A program made the position numbers and the translations under genes. A stretch of DNA of 64,000 nucleotides from Marasmius tenuissimus. Taxonomy: Eukaryota; Basidiomycota; Agaricomycetes; Agaricales; Marasmiaceae. Below, in pieces: positions 33,682 through 45,394 of the stretch. The stretch spans positions 1,178,001 to 1,242,000 of the forward strand of contig JAQOTA010000052.1 in assembly GCA_029532415.1 (NCBI GenBank), given 5' to 3'. The notes beneath the pieces are model-generated. The model was given only the letters and a program-made list of their open reading frames with translations. It made no database searches and had not been told where the DNA came from. Position 1 is the first letter of the stretch. The number at the start of each line of letters is the position of its first letter.

Positions 33682-35228
33682 TTAAAAATCATACACATCT
33701 GGTCGATCTGACCGAAACCCGACCTTTTTCTTGGGCTTCTTCACTTTGCTTTGTGATGGTATCGCAGCTTCCTTTGACTCTTGAACCTCTGCGGATGGAT
33801 CGGTGCCGACCGGAGATGCCCCGACCTTGTCTACTACTGAGGTCGCCTTTGATTCCAATTCCACGTCCAGTATAGCCAGTCCGGATTTCGAAACGTGAGG
33901 TGCTTCGACAGGTTGCCGCAATAAACCTGTGCCTGGAGGCTCCGGAGCGTTACTGCTCGGGGTCGTGCGTCGTTCACTAACACCACCTTCTACATCAAGG
34001 TGCAAGGTCTCCACAACGAGTCGTTTTCGTGTGCATTTGAACGCAAGGTTATTCTCGCCACCTCCGTTGGAGTCGGCGGCGGCAGCTGAGAGACCGCGCA
34101 AGACCGAAAACCTGTCGCTGGGTGGCAACAGAGTATGGGGTGCGGGCAATGAATGTATGTGGACCAAGCCGTGATGTGAAGGGAACAATGTGGTCATGGA
34201 TGGATTTGCTAACGTGTCGGTCGGTCAGTTGGTTTCAGATTCGAGAAGAGTTAAGCTGCGCCATACCGGAGAATGCTGCCAACGTGATAAGTGCGTCTGT
34301 GAGCCAACCAACTTTCTGTATCCAGCCTCGTCCACCCCAACTTTCCGTGGACAGATGTGGCGGGAGGCTGATCGACACACACGTGTGGGCGTGCCGACGC
34401 AGGAGTGTTCGGATTCGTTGAAGGAAATCGAGTATGACCTAGTCCATAACGTTAATTCTCAGTATATTCGTGTATCATAGATCTGCGTTCTTACTCCAGG
34501 AGACAGATCTCCCCAGCTTGGCGATCCGAAGGCCGGAATACATATCCTGAAGGGCGTAGTGCTACCCCTTGAGAGGAGGACTTGCTCCATCTGGCTGATA
34601 GCCTCATTTGTGGGAGACTGGAACGTGCTAATGTCGCACAAATTAAGCTGCCCAGAAGCCAGGAATCGTTGAACGTTTGCGTCAGGTATTCGAGACGACA
34701 GCTCGAATGTAGCACAAAAGTCCTCCATATTCCTGGGATAAATTCAATCGAATCAACGTCTGTGCTTGGATTATGGATTTGAAGACTTACATACGGGATC
34801 GAGTGCCCAACTGTCGTCTGAAATTGCTTCATGGTTTCGTATCTCCACGCAATCTTGATTTTTTCCTCCGATCGTTCCTCCGTATCTTCACCTTCACCGG
34901 GAGAAACTTTGGCTGAGCTTGATCTGTTTCCTGTCCACATGCACCCTTTGATGAAATCCAATGGTTCTTCGCCTAGAACCATAACGTCTTGGGATGACAC
35001 AAGCCCTTGGGAGACGAAATACTTCTGCACTAATTCGCCGTATGAAGAATGTGGATCCGGTGCTGCCACAACCAGCGAGCAGGACAGTGGGAGACCTCCT
35101 CCCAAGATATCATCCAATGACGGTATACCGGTAGAGGTGATAGTAGTTGCCGTTAGCCCAGGAGATGGTCTAGTGCCTGGTAGCGTTGGTGTTACCTGTG
35201 AGGCACCTTTTCGTTTGAATGAGGACAT
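33682..35228 (-). CDS. ELP4: Elongator complex protein 4 (PAXNEB)
   Basis: Four exons: 34795..35228, 34495..34732, 34267..34438, 33682..34208 (456 aa). Signatures are MSSFKRKG, GTRPSPGLTATTITSTGIPS, LDDILGGGLPLSCSLVVAAP, LGEEPLDFIKGCMW, WGGRGWIQKVGWLTDALITL, LFPSHHGLVHIHSLPAPHTL, NLAFKCTRKRLVVETLHLDV and the terminal DRPDVYDF. Elp4 forms a RecA-like hexameric ring with Elp5 and Elp6 in the Elongator complex, which modifies U34 of tRNA anticodons. The exon 1 donor GTATGT (after residue ..HSIP) is used because the adjacent GTAAGT site breaks the frame. The ~50-residue disordered insert near VEVQESKEA..KKPKKK precedes the tail. It is divergent from IMP1, with 74 bases between ATGs. Confidence 0.94.
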
Positions 35229-35302
35229 GATGGTGTAAGGCAAAGTTGGGAGCGTAATTGTCCGTGGGAAAAAGTTGATTCCCGGCTCTGGACGCGACTC
35301 TC

Positions 35303-36028
35303 ATGCAGAGTCGGGGCTTCAAATGGGCACTAGAAAGATTTGCGAACATACGTGAACCAGGCGGCGTCAAACGAACTTTGAAGTATACAACCATCAAGTC
35401 TCTCAAGGTCTTTGCATCCTTTGATTATCGCGACGGTGAGCTGACCGCGTTTTACAGGTGTTCAATTTCTTCTGTGCAATTCATATTTTCACGGAATATG
35501 TTGGGAGGCCTTCGATAGTGCGCATCCGAATTACCTCTAGTGCTGAATGTGTTTTCGACTCATGAACATGAAATCAGATGCAAGGACCATCCATGCTTCC
35601 AACACTTGCAAATGAGGGCGAAATAGTTATTGAAGACCGTCTCACCTATCGACTCTGGCCTGAATCTCTAGCACGGGGCGACCTGCTGATTCTGAAGTCC
35701 CCAATAGATGCCAATAGACTCATTTGCAAACGGCTTCTTGGGCTTCCCGGCGACACGATATGTGTCGACCCGACCGGTGAAAAGGCACTTTCGACGGAGC
35801 ATGTCACCATACCCAAAGGTCACGTCTGGATTAGCGGGGACAATGCAGCCTATTCACGAGACTCTCGGGAGTACGGCCCTGTTCCCATGGCTTTGATACA
35901 AGCCAAACTGCACGCTAGGGTTAGTCACCTTCCATCTCGACGGTCTCTGCTACCTCTGAGCGCAACGATAGGTCTGGCCTCCGAGCTCTGCCACAATATT
36001 TCGGAATAATTCGCGAGTTCTGGAATAG
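35303..36028 (+). CDS. IMP1: Mitochondrial inner membrane protease subunit 1
   Basis: Four exons: 35303..35407, 35458..35517, 35578..35919, 35972..36028 (187 aa). The N-terminus (FKWALERFANIREPGG) is a likely mitochondrial signal, followed by the membrane anchor VFNFFCAIHIFTEYVG. Catalytic residues of the Ser-Lys dyad are Ser60 in MQGPSMLPT and Lys106 in RLICKRLLGLPGD. Box E is GHVWISGDNAAYSRDSREYG. The C-terminus ARVWPP.. is gained by splicing 35920..35971; reading through would give a non-family tail. The S26-family protease removes intermembrane-space sorting signals (e.g. Cox2, cytochrome b2 in yeast) together with Imp2. The gene is divergent from ELP4. Confidence 0.92.
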
Positions 36029-36791
36029 CGTGTTGCATGGAGGTGTAAATCACCATCACTGTGACGTAGTACGTCAGTTTATCATTTTCTGTTACTTATG
36101 CATCGTCCATGCTGTTCTAATCTCCTCTCATTTCTGACAGTTGGCTGATCTCTCAAGCAACGGAAGTCCTATGACCCTTTGCGGGAGAAGCCACGCCCTT
36201 CTAGCACTCAGTGGCGGGCAATGGCCTTTGCAACCATCACCATGAGCACAGGTGGTCGATAAATCCATGGACGAGTCCCGTTCATTGTCACAGGCCGTCA
36301 GATCGGACTCTCAGTATATGATTGGGATTGGTAACGCTCTGCGCACTGTGGAATCTCGCTTGTGTACCTAGATGCCCGAATGAATATTGTGCATGACGTG
36401 GCATGGGTGAGCGTTCCGCCAAGTAGGACCTTCCCTGGACTGGGAAACCTCCGTAACGACTAAGAAGATCCTTGGCAAAGATTTTGGGTAAGGATACCGT
36501 TACCTCCGAGTAATAGAATGGCCACTTGGGAATATGTATGGGTTCCCGTAGCATCACTCGAATCGACATGAGGCAATGACCTGTTGCGCAATTTCAGCAC
36601 ACGAGCGAAAGCGGCTTTCATCGTCGCAAGACCTAGTACAGTGCTGTACAGTGTCAGGCCGACAGCGTCTGTGTTGCTCTTTTAACTTTACCACTGCCTG
36701 CCTATGCGTGAAACTCGAAGTGGTTCCCCCAAGTTCCAATCAATGTGAAACCCAGACCTCCTTAGTTCTCGTATGAGCCACGCTCAGCGGT

Positions 36792-36798
36792 TGACTCA
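36792..36798. promoter_or_regulatory. Gcn4/CPC1-type element TGACTCA upstream of LYS1
   Basis: A perfect TGACTCA lies 204 bases before the LYS1 ATG. This is the binding core of the bZIP factor Gcn4 (CpcA/Cpc1), which activates amino acid biosynthesis genes during starvation. Placement ahead of a lysine gene makes cross-pathway control likely; binding itself is inferred. Confidence 0.6.
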
Positions 36799-36901
36799 GG
36801 AGGTGGCTAAAATGCTTAGTGAAGATAAAACCTCCAGCCCCGGCTGGCGTTACCAGTCTGAATGCGACGCGTTCTGGCGCGTTCCTTCGCGTTTTCCCGA
36901 G

Positions 36902-36907
36902 CACGTG
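36902..36907. promoter_or_regulatory. E-box CACGTG upstream of LYS1
   Basis: Palindromic CACGTG followed by A, about 95 bases before the ATG; the form bound by Cbf1-like bHLH proteins. Role inferred. Confidence 0.4.
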
Positions 36908-37002
36908 ACTATCAAAAGTTTTCAATCGAGTCAGATCGTTAATTGCTTTCGAGATTCGAGTCACCACATCTTCACCAACTACCTCCACCACACTTCAAAA
37001 AA

Positions 37003-38275
<1,273 letters not shown>

Positions 38276-38977
38276 CTCGTCTCGTTTCGTCCCGACCCTT
38301 CGGTCTAGGTACTCACTCCCCATAGACAGGGAAGATAAGCTGTAGAAGCAATTATTGATTGTAGATTATGATATCAGGGCGGGTCCGGATTGATATTGAG
38401 TCCACGCCGGCCTTCAAGCTGAAATAGACGTAACAACGGGAGTAGATGGTCAATGACGGGCACTGCGACCACCGCAGAGCACCTCAAATTAGCACTGAAA
38501 GTCGAGTAGAAGATCTACTATGCTTGTTTTCCCGTGTGCTCCGTGCTGTAGGAAACACTGTCACTGTGCACATAGTTTCCGCAGGCAGATCCGGTATGCG
38601 GGTGCCAGCCAAGCCTTGTACACAGGCTCACGCGATGCGAGATCAGGGCCAACAGGGGAACTCGTTGTCCAGTGGTTTGAAATGGTTTTCTGATCTGTTT
38701 TGAATACAAAATGGGTCGTCAACCGATGTTGCTAGGATGCTTGTGAACTGGGAAGAAAACATACATAATCCATAGCCACATCACCCCCCACGACTCTCAT
38801 CAGCCAGTCTGCTTCCCCTTCAATTTCCTTTTTCTTTTCCTTCCACTTTTCCTTCCTTTCTTCATCCGTAGGGCGGCATCCGTTCTCCTCTTTTCTGTAT
38901 AACTTTTCAACAGAACAACTCTGGTGCCGGTCGCCTGCCCTCAATCCCAACCGTTCCAATCCTAAATTCTCGAAATA
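38276..38977. other. Intergenic region
   Basis: About 700 bases: LYS1 3' end and the promoter of the next gene, with a CT-rich block near 38822..38860. No gene seen. Confidence 0.45.
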
Positions 38978-40209
38978 ATGGTCCTCGCATCCTCCCTTCC
39001 TATGATTTCCATCTCTTTCGCACCTCCAGAAGATCCCATTGTTGAACCTTTCTCTCCTTTTCCCAAGGTCAATGTATTAGTAAATGACGACAACGACGGG
39101 TTTAGACCGAAACACCTGACCCCTCCTCCTACTCACACCAAATTCAGCACTTTCCTGCCCTCTCCTCTTCGTGGATCTGCCAATGAATCAGCCGGAAAGG
39201 GTCTTGAGCGGGATCGTTTTGAAGCTCTGCTGAGGGCAACGAAGGAGAGGAACTCTGCAGCAGGCACGAAGAAGGGCAGCGATCTTCGTAAGGAGATTGC
39301 TCTCAAGGCGCACAAAAACAAGCAAGGTACGTACTCTGTGCCTAGCTGTGGTACCCTCAAATTCATCTAAATTACTTTACAGCTGAGCGTCGAGCTCTCT
39401 TCTTGTCGAAAGTGCTGGCCCCCCCCTCACCGACCGCTACATCTCTCCCCAAGACCCCTCCAGAATCCCCTGCTATCTTCCACTACTCTCTTCCTTCTCC
39501 CGGTCTTGTATCACCACTTGCTTTGTTTGAGTCCCTCCACGATGCGTCGTCCGGCCCTCTTACATATGCACGTCAGCCGTGGATCGAGCAGGTTGATTAC
39601 CATCGTCCCTCTCAAGCGAAGGAGAACGTGCCAGTAAACACCCGTGCACGGGACGGAGCCAAGCAGGCGAAAGCTTTCCCGTCTCTGGATCAAATCTCAG
39701 CTCGCCTCACTGGACACCAACGTACTCCCAGCACAGAGTCGAAACGTTCATCCCGGCTTCCCTCATTCCTGGCTCAGTCGCGCGTCTCCGAGGCCGTAGA
39801 ACGACCCCGTTTAGCGGTCGGAGTTGGGCGACTCCAAGTGTCAATTCAGTCGCCTAAACCCTCGAAGGCGGAGCATGCCAGCATTCTCCCGCCGCCGAAA
39901 TCACCGATATCGCCCTTGATCCCACAGATTCAGATCACAACAACTGTCGTTCCGCGATCTTCTTCTTCATCACCAACGGAGTTGTCGGAGCTGAACGTTA
40001 AAGCACTCGATATGCGTGAACGCAAGGCTCAGATCATGCTTTGTACTCTGAAGAGACGCATGGCCCCTTCGGAAACCGGCGTGGGGGGCAATGATGAACA
40101 GGAGATAGAAGAAAGGAAATTCCGTCGCCATAGCGCTCCCGCGGAAATGGCGGCACGGCCTCGTGGAGGCTTCGAACACCCAGTCCTTAAGCTGCCTGGA
40201 GGTTTTTGA
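38978..40209 (+). CDS. Disordered protein of unknown function
   Basis: Exons 38978..39326 and 39383..40209 (391 aa). I recognise no family. Ordered-looking pieces are GLERDRFEALLRATKERN followed by a Lys-rich helix crossing the intron (LRKEIALKAHKNKQAERRALFLSKV), and a C-terminal helix LNVKALDMRERKAQIMLCTL. The rest is Ser/Pro-rich, with repeated SP/TP sites typical of kinase targets. The helix spanning the splice site supports the join, which is also phase-consistent. The protein ends HPVLKLPGGF. A nuclear or cytoskeletal regulator is possible but not shown. Confidence 0.7.
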
Positions 40210-40692
40210 ACTCGGACTTGTGTATTGTGAATATCTCTCGTTCTGCGTGTTTCGGCCCTATTTATTGACAATGGTGTTCTTATCTATCAGACTAGACTCG
40301 GCTCACCTTTTCCTACCAAAGGAACTCTTAACGATATTGGGACATGGACGTCTGCATTGAAGGAAATCTCAGGAACTATTGGATACTCTTTGGAATGGTT
40401 TTGTTACTTCGTTTTTCTTTTTATACTGTGGAGAGCTAGTTCTCTTAACAAACCCCATTACACATACACTTTCGTTAATTCCTTTTCGCTGTAATGGGGC
40501 GGAGCCCCGAGAGCACTAGGTAGTCTTTACATACTATCGTTACATGAGCATATGGTTGTTAAGGATAGGAGGAACGTCTGAGCATATGGAGTCTTGCAAG
40601 ATGAAAACGTTCATGCAGACGGCGTATGATGGTATCGCAATAGGTTCCAGTGTTCGCGATCAAAGCGAGGGGTTTGGACGGGCAGCGCTTAG
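40210..40692. other. Convergent 3' intergenic region
   Basis: About 480 bases between two stops. Holds the inverted repeats at 40453..40508; no gene seen. Confidence 0.45.
40453..40508. repeat. Nested inverted repeats
   Basis: Arms CCCCATTAC (40453..40461) and GTAATGGGG (40491..40499) are 9-bp perfect complements. The right arm overlaps a second hairpin, GGGGC-GGA-GCCCC (40496..40508), so the two foldings are mutually exclusive. Confidence 0.5.
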
Positions 40693-42685
40693 CTAACCTG
40701 AATGTCGATGCCAGCGCGATGGTCCGGGCCCAGTCCTTGGTGATTGCCCGGACTCAGACGGATCAGGTGTCGGACTCTTTCGCCGTAATCGAGTCAAGAC
40801 GTCGAGACGTCGAGCTAGAGAGGACTGATGAGACGAGGACCCTGGCAGTTGAGGCATGGAAACTCGCCGTAATCGACACGGACGTGTTCATCATGTCCCT
40901 CATCGTCAGAGTCTCGCAATGGATCAGAATGCAGGACTGAGTGCCATGCTTCTGGATGCATGGGAGATGCCATCGATGATGCTTAGCGAGCGTCACTGAG
41001 CGAATGACTGAACGTACGATTGAGCATTGTTCTTTCTCGACCCGTGGGATAGAAATATCGTCGTAGAGGACGTGGCGGTATAGCTGTGGTATATGACCGT
41101 GGACGGCGGGCTCAAAAAGACACATTCAATCTCTTGTGCATTAGATCACAAGACGGCGAGAAGGTGACTTACTTGCCTCTGGAGGCGTAGGGCGAGAAAA
41201 GTCTTCTGGCTGCGAACGTGCAATCTGTCGACGGGTGGACAGGGTCGGGGTGGCATTGTGTTCGTGCCCTGGGACATAATACATAAAAGCAGCCTCCTCT
41301 TTGGCCGAATCGGATCCCCTTCGAGGTGTATGCGTACGACCAGCCGATGTTGACCCTGTCGAGTGAGGCGCTACGAACAGAAGGTAAGGGCGTTAGTGGA
41401 GTGCGACAGCAAGCGATTTGACGAATGAATTGAATTTGAAGGATACCTGATACGAAGTGGGGGGCAGCTGCTTTGTTTTTCTTCTCAGTCTCCAGGGTCG
41501 AGACCAGCTTTCGCAGAAACGCGTTGCGTTGCCCTGACATCTTCTTCCCCCACTCTATCTCTTCTCTCGTATCGACGTTCTCGTTCGCCAGTTCCTCAGC
41601 GGTGAGGGTTCCCAGTAACGGTGCCTTGGGCGGGTGGCTGCGGGAATAGTGGTCATCGAAGGGATTTGGCCCTTCAGGCGACTCTAGATAATAATACATT
41701 AACCATAAAAACGTCCGTGCACGGTCAGAAGAAGACAAGTCCTTTGGGATGAACAGATCCAGAAAGTTGAAGGTCCCATCAAAATGGGCAGCTGCTGTAG
41801 GCTGGAACCAACGTGTTAGATCGACCACATGAGGATTCAGCCTGTACTTACTGCGGTGTGGTTGGAGAGCACGAAGATCAGATTCACGACGCTCGTCGGA
41901 GGGCGGTGCCCTGCCGTCTGCAGGAGTTCTAGACATAGCGACAAATTGGGACTCTTGAGGCGACTTACCAGCTTTTCCATGACCTCATCCGGTGTAGAGG
42001 GAGGGGAGGATTTTGTCTCTGAGGGAAGAAGAGCTGCTTTCAGGCAGTTCTTTATTCGAGGAGCATCCTGCGCGTTCCCGTCCGTCTTTTGAAGCGATGG
42101 GACAGGATGGTAGGTGCGTAACGCGGTCTTCATTTCGGGAAAGACTACCCATGAGACCAGGAGTTTTTATCAGATGTATCCGGGAGAGCATAGGTTATGA
42201 GAGGGCTACTCACAGGCCATAGTCGTGTTGATTCTGCCAACGTTGGTGAGGAGGGATATTTTGGCCAGTTCTATCGCAAATGCAGGGGTCTCGGTCATCT
42301 TGTCCTTGACCACCTTCGAGCATTTGCTCGAGTTACATAGAGCTCTGATGTATAGGTCTTTAAAGCAGATTTTTGGAAGTAGTTCCTGCTTATTCGTCTC
42401 TGACTTATGCGTTGTTGGGTGAGGCGTGAATACCGCGTTCGTATCCGAGAAAATATGGTCCAGAAGATTGTATTGAATATCCTCACGGGTGAGCATTTCG
42501 GCGTCATTGCGTTTAATGGGCAAAGCTTTGCGACTGAGATATCCAACACTGAACCTAGTTGCTGGGTCAACGTTTTACAGCATAGAGAAGATGAGAACTG
42601 ACGGTGGAATGGGCTCTGGAGGCCACGATAGTCTTCGTCCATGAGAGCTTGAGGACGCGCTGGCATTTGTCGAAGAAGATGCCAT
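40693..42685 (-). CDS. INO80 complex subunit IES1-like, copy A
   Basis: Nine exons: 42603..42685, 42214..42533, 41969..42144, 41852..41917, 41447..41801, 41173..41370, 41018..41110, 40868..40981, 40693..40814 (508 aa). Core motifs are LTREDIQYNLLDHIFSD, AIELAKISLLTNVGRINTTM, FFPEMKTALRTYHPVPSLQ, SVVNLIFVLSNHT, FDGTFNFLDLFIPKDLSSSD, EEIEWGKKMSGQRNAFLRKL and a tail SDPLRDSDDEG..RRLDVLTRLRRKSPTPDP. This is the fungal Ies1 pattern, a subunit of the INO80 nucleosome remodeller in the nucleus. Intron 40815..40867 begins GC (GCGAGT), a GC-AG intron. Exon 4 (66 nt) has the same length and place as exon 4 of copy B at 53857..53922, showing common descent. The first exon and the 3' end after RLRRK are the least certain parts. 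Confidence 0.85.
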
Positions 42686-43110
42686 GCGAAAGAAGGAAAG
42701 ATACAGACACGAGGCAACTTTGAAGGAAGCTACACGCGGTAATGTTTTTGCGCTCCCTTATAGCATCCAAGTCGTGTACTGATAGATTCCATGACAAGGC
42801 CGCAATCAAGAGAGACAAGGCTTGAATCGACCCAGAGCTCGGTTCAGGAAATACAAAAGGAGAAGTAATGGGCTGAAGGGAACGGAAAAAATATAAGAAA
42901 TAAGGCCAGAGAAATTATACGGATGATTGTATTCCGAGTACAAGATTATGACATTCCGATCTCATCAGTGATCGATTTATTCCACCAGACGGGGGCAAAT
43001 ATCTGAGGTTCCCACGCATCAACAACGGTTATACGTAATCCTGACAGCCGGCATTCGCCGGCGTGCCTCGCTTTGCCCAGGTCCGACAACTTTTTCTGAA
43101 TTCTACGACC
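42686..43110. other. Divergent promoter, IES1-A / TIM8
   Basis: About 425 bases between ATGs. Nothing further recognised. Confidence 0.4.
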
Positions 43111-43533
43111 ATGTCGGACAGCCCAAAATTTGATGAGGCCACCCAAGTATGCTCTATTCAACTGCTCTCCTTTTCCTCTCATGCTGAAATCTCATTCAGA
43201 AGGAACTTGCTTCGTTTCTAGAGAAGGAACAGACGCAGGTAAGCCCAAATCAAGTTCCTTCTTGCAAAACATCTCACTCTTTACCCTCTCAGGCTAAACT
43301 GCATTCTACGATTCACAACTTCACGACTATGTGTTGGGACAAGTGCGCGAACCCTTCTCTCACTGTTACGTCTTTTCTGAGCATACTTGTAACGTGCGCA
43401 TAGGTGTGTTACCGGAACTCCTTCGACCAGGTTTTCAAGGAGCGAAGAGAGCTGCCTCATGAACTGCGTGGACAGATTCCTCGACTCTAGCATCTATCTC
43501 GTGAAGCAAATCCAAGAGCGACGTGATCATTAA
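43111..43533 (+). CDS. TIM8: Mitochondrial import chaperone TIM8
   Basis: Four small exons: 43111..43146, 43200..43238, 43293..43342, 43404..43533 (84 aa), too short and split to appear as one open frame. Sequence begins MSDSPKFDEATQKELASFLE and carries the twin CX3C motif: C39-W-D-K-C43 and C59-L-M-N-C63, followed by VDRFLDSSIYLVKQIQERR. Length and motifs fit Tim8, which with Tim13 forms the hexameric intermembrane-space chaperone escorting hydrophobic precursors (e.g. Tim23) to the inner membrane; the Cys pairs form two disulfides. All four joins are in phase. Confidence 0.95.
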
Positions 43534-43630
43534 TACCATACTCCTACTCCTACACATCTAATACACATTACCACCTAATATACGACACGTACACGAACAA
43601 GAGTAGGGTGACGGCAAGGAATACTACACG

Positions 43631-45179
43631 TCAATTGAACATCTTACGCACCGCGTAGACGAACGCAACCGGCAGGAAGAAACCGAACGCGTCGAACACC
43701 TCCTTAGTTCGACGAAGTCTCAAAGGAATCTCTATGGGCGACGAGGAGGATACGGAGAGTCTTCCTGTATCGTAGAACCGCGAGATACTCTCGTCCTTCT
43801 CCGTCCACAACTCGCGAAGCCAGAGGTCGAATGCCGCCTTCTCAGCCTCCGGTATTTCAACCTCCACGGCGCGCTTGTCTTCGGAAGATTTGGGTAAGGT
43901 CGTTGGGCTCGTGGCTGATAAATCCCCAATCGGTACGTCCTTCCTAACGTCGAACATTCGCAGGTGCATATGAATTGCAGGTGGGGGGATACCGTCCAAG
44001 AATATGGATCGCAAGGTGTAATAACTTTGGCCATATCCCAGTGGCGGAATACCTAATTCATTCCATTACTATTGGCTGTCCACGTTGAGGAGAATCAGAC
44101 TTACCAGGGTATACCATGGTTACGTCTAACATACGAAGGTCTTTCACGCGGGGCGCGAGGGAACGTAAGCTGTAATGCAGTCCAGTCGACCTGGGAAGCA
44201 GGATGTTTGTCATATCAGACTAAATTGACATGAGTACTTTTGCGGAGGCTCGCGAATGTCACTGACGTCTACTCACGATTCCGGTCTTATCAGCAAATTT
44301 GCGACTTATCGGCCTGGTGTCCTTGCTCACGAGAGTACCCTCGGGATACAGGATGAAAGCCAACGGGTGGTCCTCTCGCTCTGCTGACTTGCCGAGGGTA
44401 GACAGGTGTCGGGCTAATTGGACTCTATCTGAAGCCCATGATCTTGCTAGAAAGATGAAATTGAAGAATTGCATTCCCTGAATACCGAGATGAATCAGTC
44501 CTCCACGAGGCCAATCAAACGGGGCAATCCGTACCCAACCAACGATAGGGACCCATTGTAGACTCTTCTTCAGCGTGATGTACACGTGTTCATGAACTCC
44601 CTGGCCAATGTAGTAGAAGAAACACCACGCGTACCACCAGTCTGCGTAGATCTGAGAATGCCGGTGAGAGGAATAAACCAACTCGAGGACAATCACTCTC
44701 ACCTGGTGATTCGCTATGTAGACAAACTTCTCAGGGAGGTTCAGCGACACAACCTCTCCTTTCTTGTTCTTCACTACAATGTGCTCTATCTCGTCTTCTC
44801 TGAAGGCACCCTTGCCATTCGTTTCAAATGCAATGACCAGTTTAGTCGGCGCAAACCATTGGCACATGAGGACTGCTCGGTTAACAGGTACGTCAGCGGA
44901 TGACTTCAAGCATATGAACCACCTGGACGGAAGATACGCACTCATCAAACACCCAAACGCGCCTTTGGTGTACCGAATCCCTTCGTCGTACAATTTCCGA
45001 GACCATTCGAACGGGAGTATCCGCAGTGGGAGTAGGAATACGAATTGGGAGCCGTTGAGCATGATACAGCCCAAGTTGAACAAGACCCCAAAGCATAGTG
45101 CGATAAGTTTGCGTCTCCATGTGATGGGAGGCCTCGCGGAGATGGGCTGGGCAAAGAGGAGAGACTGAGAGACTGTCAT
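43631..45179 (-). CDS. Lysophospholipid acyltransferase (AGPAT/LCLAT1 type)
   Basis: Five exons: 44703..45179, 44535..44651, 44277..44477, 44105..44219, 43631..44052 (443 aa). The ATG at 45179 (MTVSQSLLF) is used; upstream open sequence starts with GTG. A hydrophobic N-terminal segment (LIALCFGVLFNLGCIML) precedes the acyltransferase block I NHQIYADW (His158, Asp163; exact NHX4D), block III YPEGTLVS (242-249), and a C-terminal hydrophobic anchor (AFGFFLPVAFVYAV). Such enzymes acylate lysophosphatidic acid or lysocardiolipin at the ER or mitochondria; the acceptor lipid is not deducible. Intron 44478..44534 is 57 nt and stop-free, so its retention would insert 19 residues between block I and block III. 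Confidence 0.9.
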
Positions 45180-45394
45180 GACCGCCGTAGTAGAGACAGG
45201 TTGGCCTTGAGTCGGCCTATAGATGCATAGCACTCGAGCACAGACATCATCTTACGTCTTTGGACTTATTCATAGCAATGACCATGAGGCGGCATGTGAT
45301 ACATGGTACTTAGGGGCTAATTATAACAGTTGTCAGCCACCTTGGCATCGATACGTAGGAAGAACGAGGCAAGACTCCCGTACAAGTATGCTAC

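Larger units (their letters stand above)
36029..37002. other. Intergenic region upstream of LYS1
   Basis: About 970 bases. Contains the TGACTCA and CACGTG elements listed separately. Open frames at 36288..36569 (minus) and 36576..36776 (plus) have no family features and are not called. Confidence 0.45.

Noticed and set aside
36288..36569. 93-codon minus-strand open frame upstream of LYS1
   Set aside because: No recognisable domain and lies in a regulatory region with Gcn4-type and E-box elements; open by chance is adequate.
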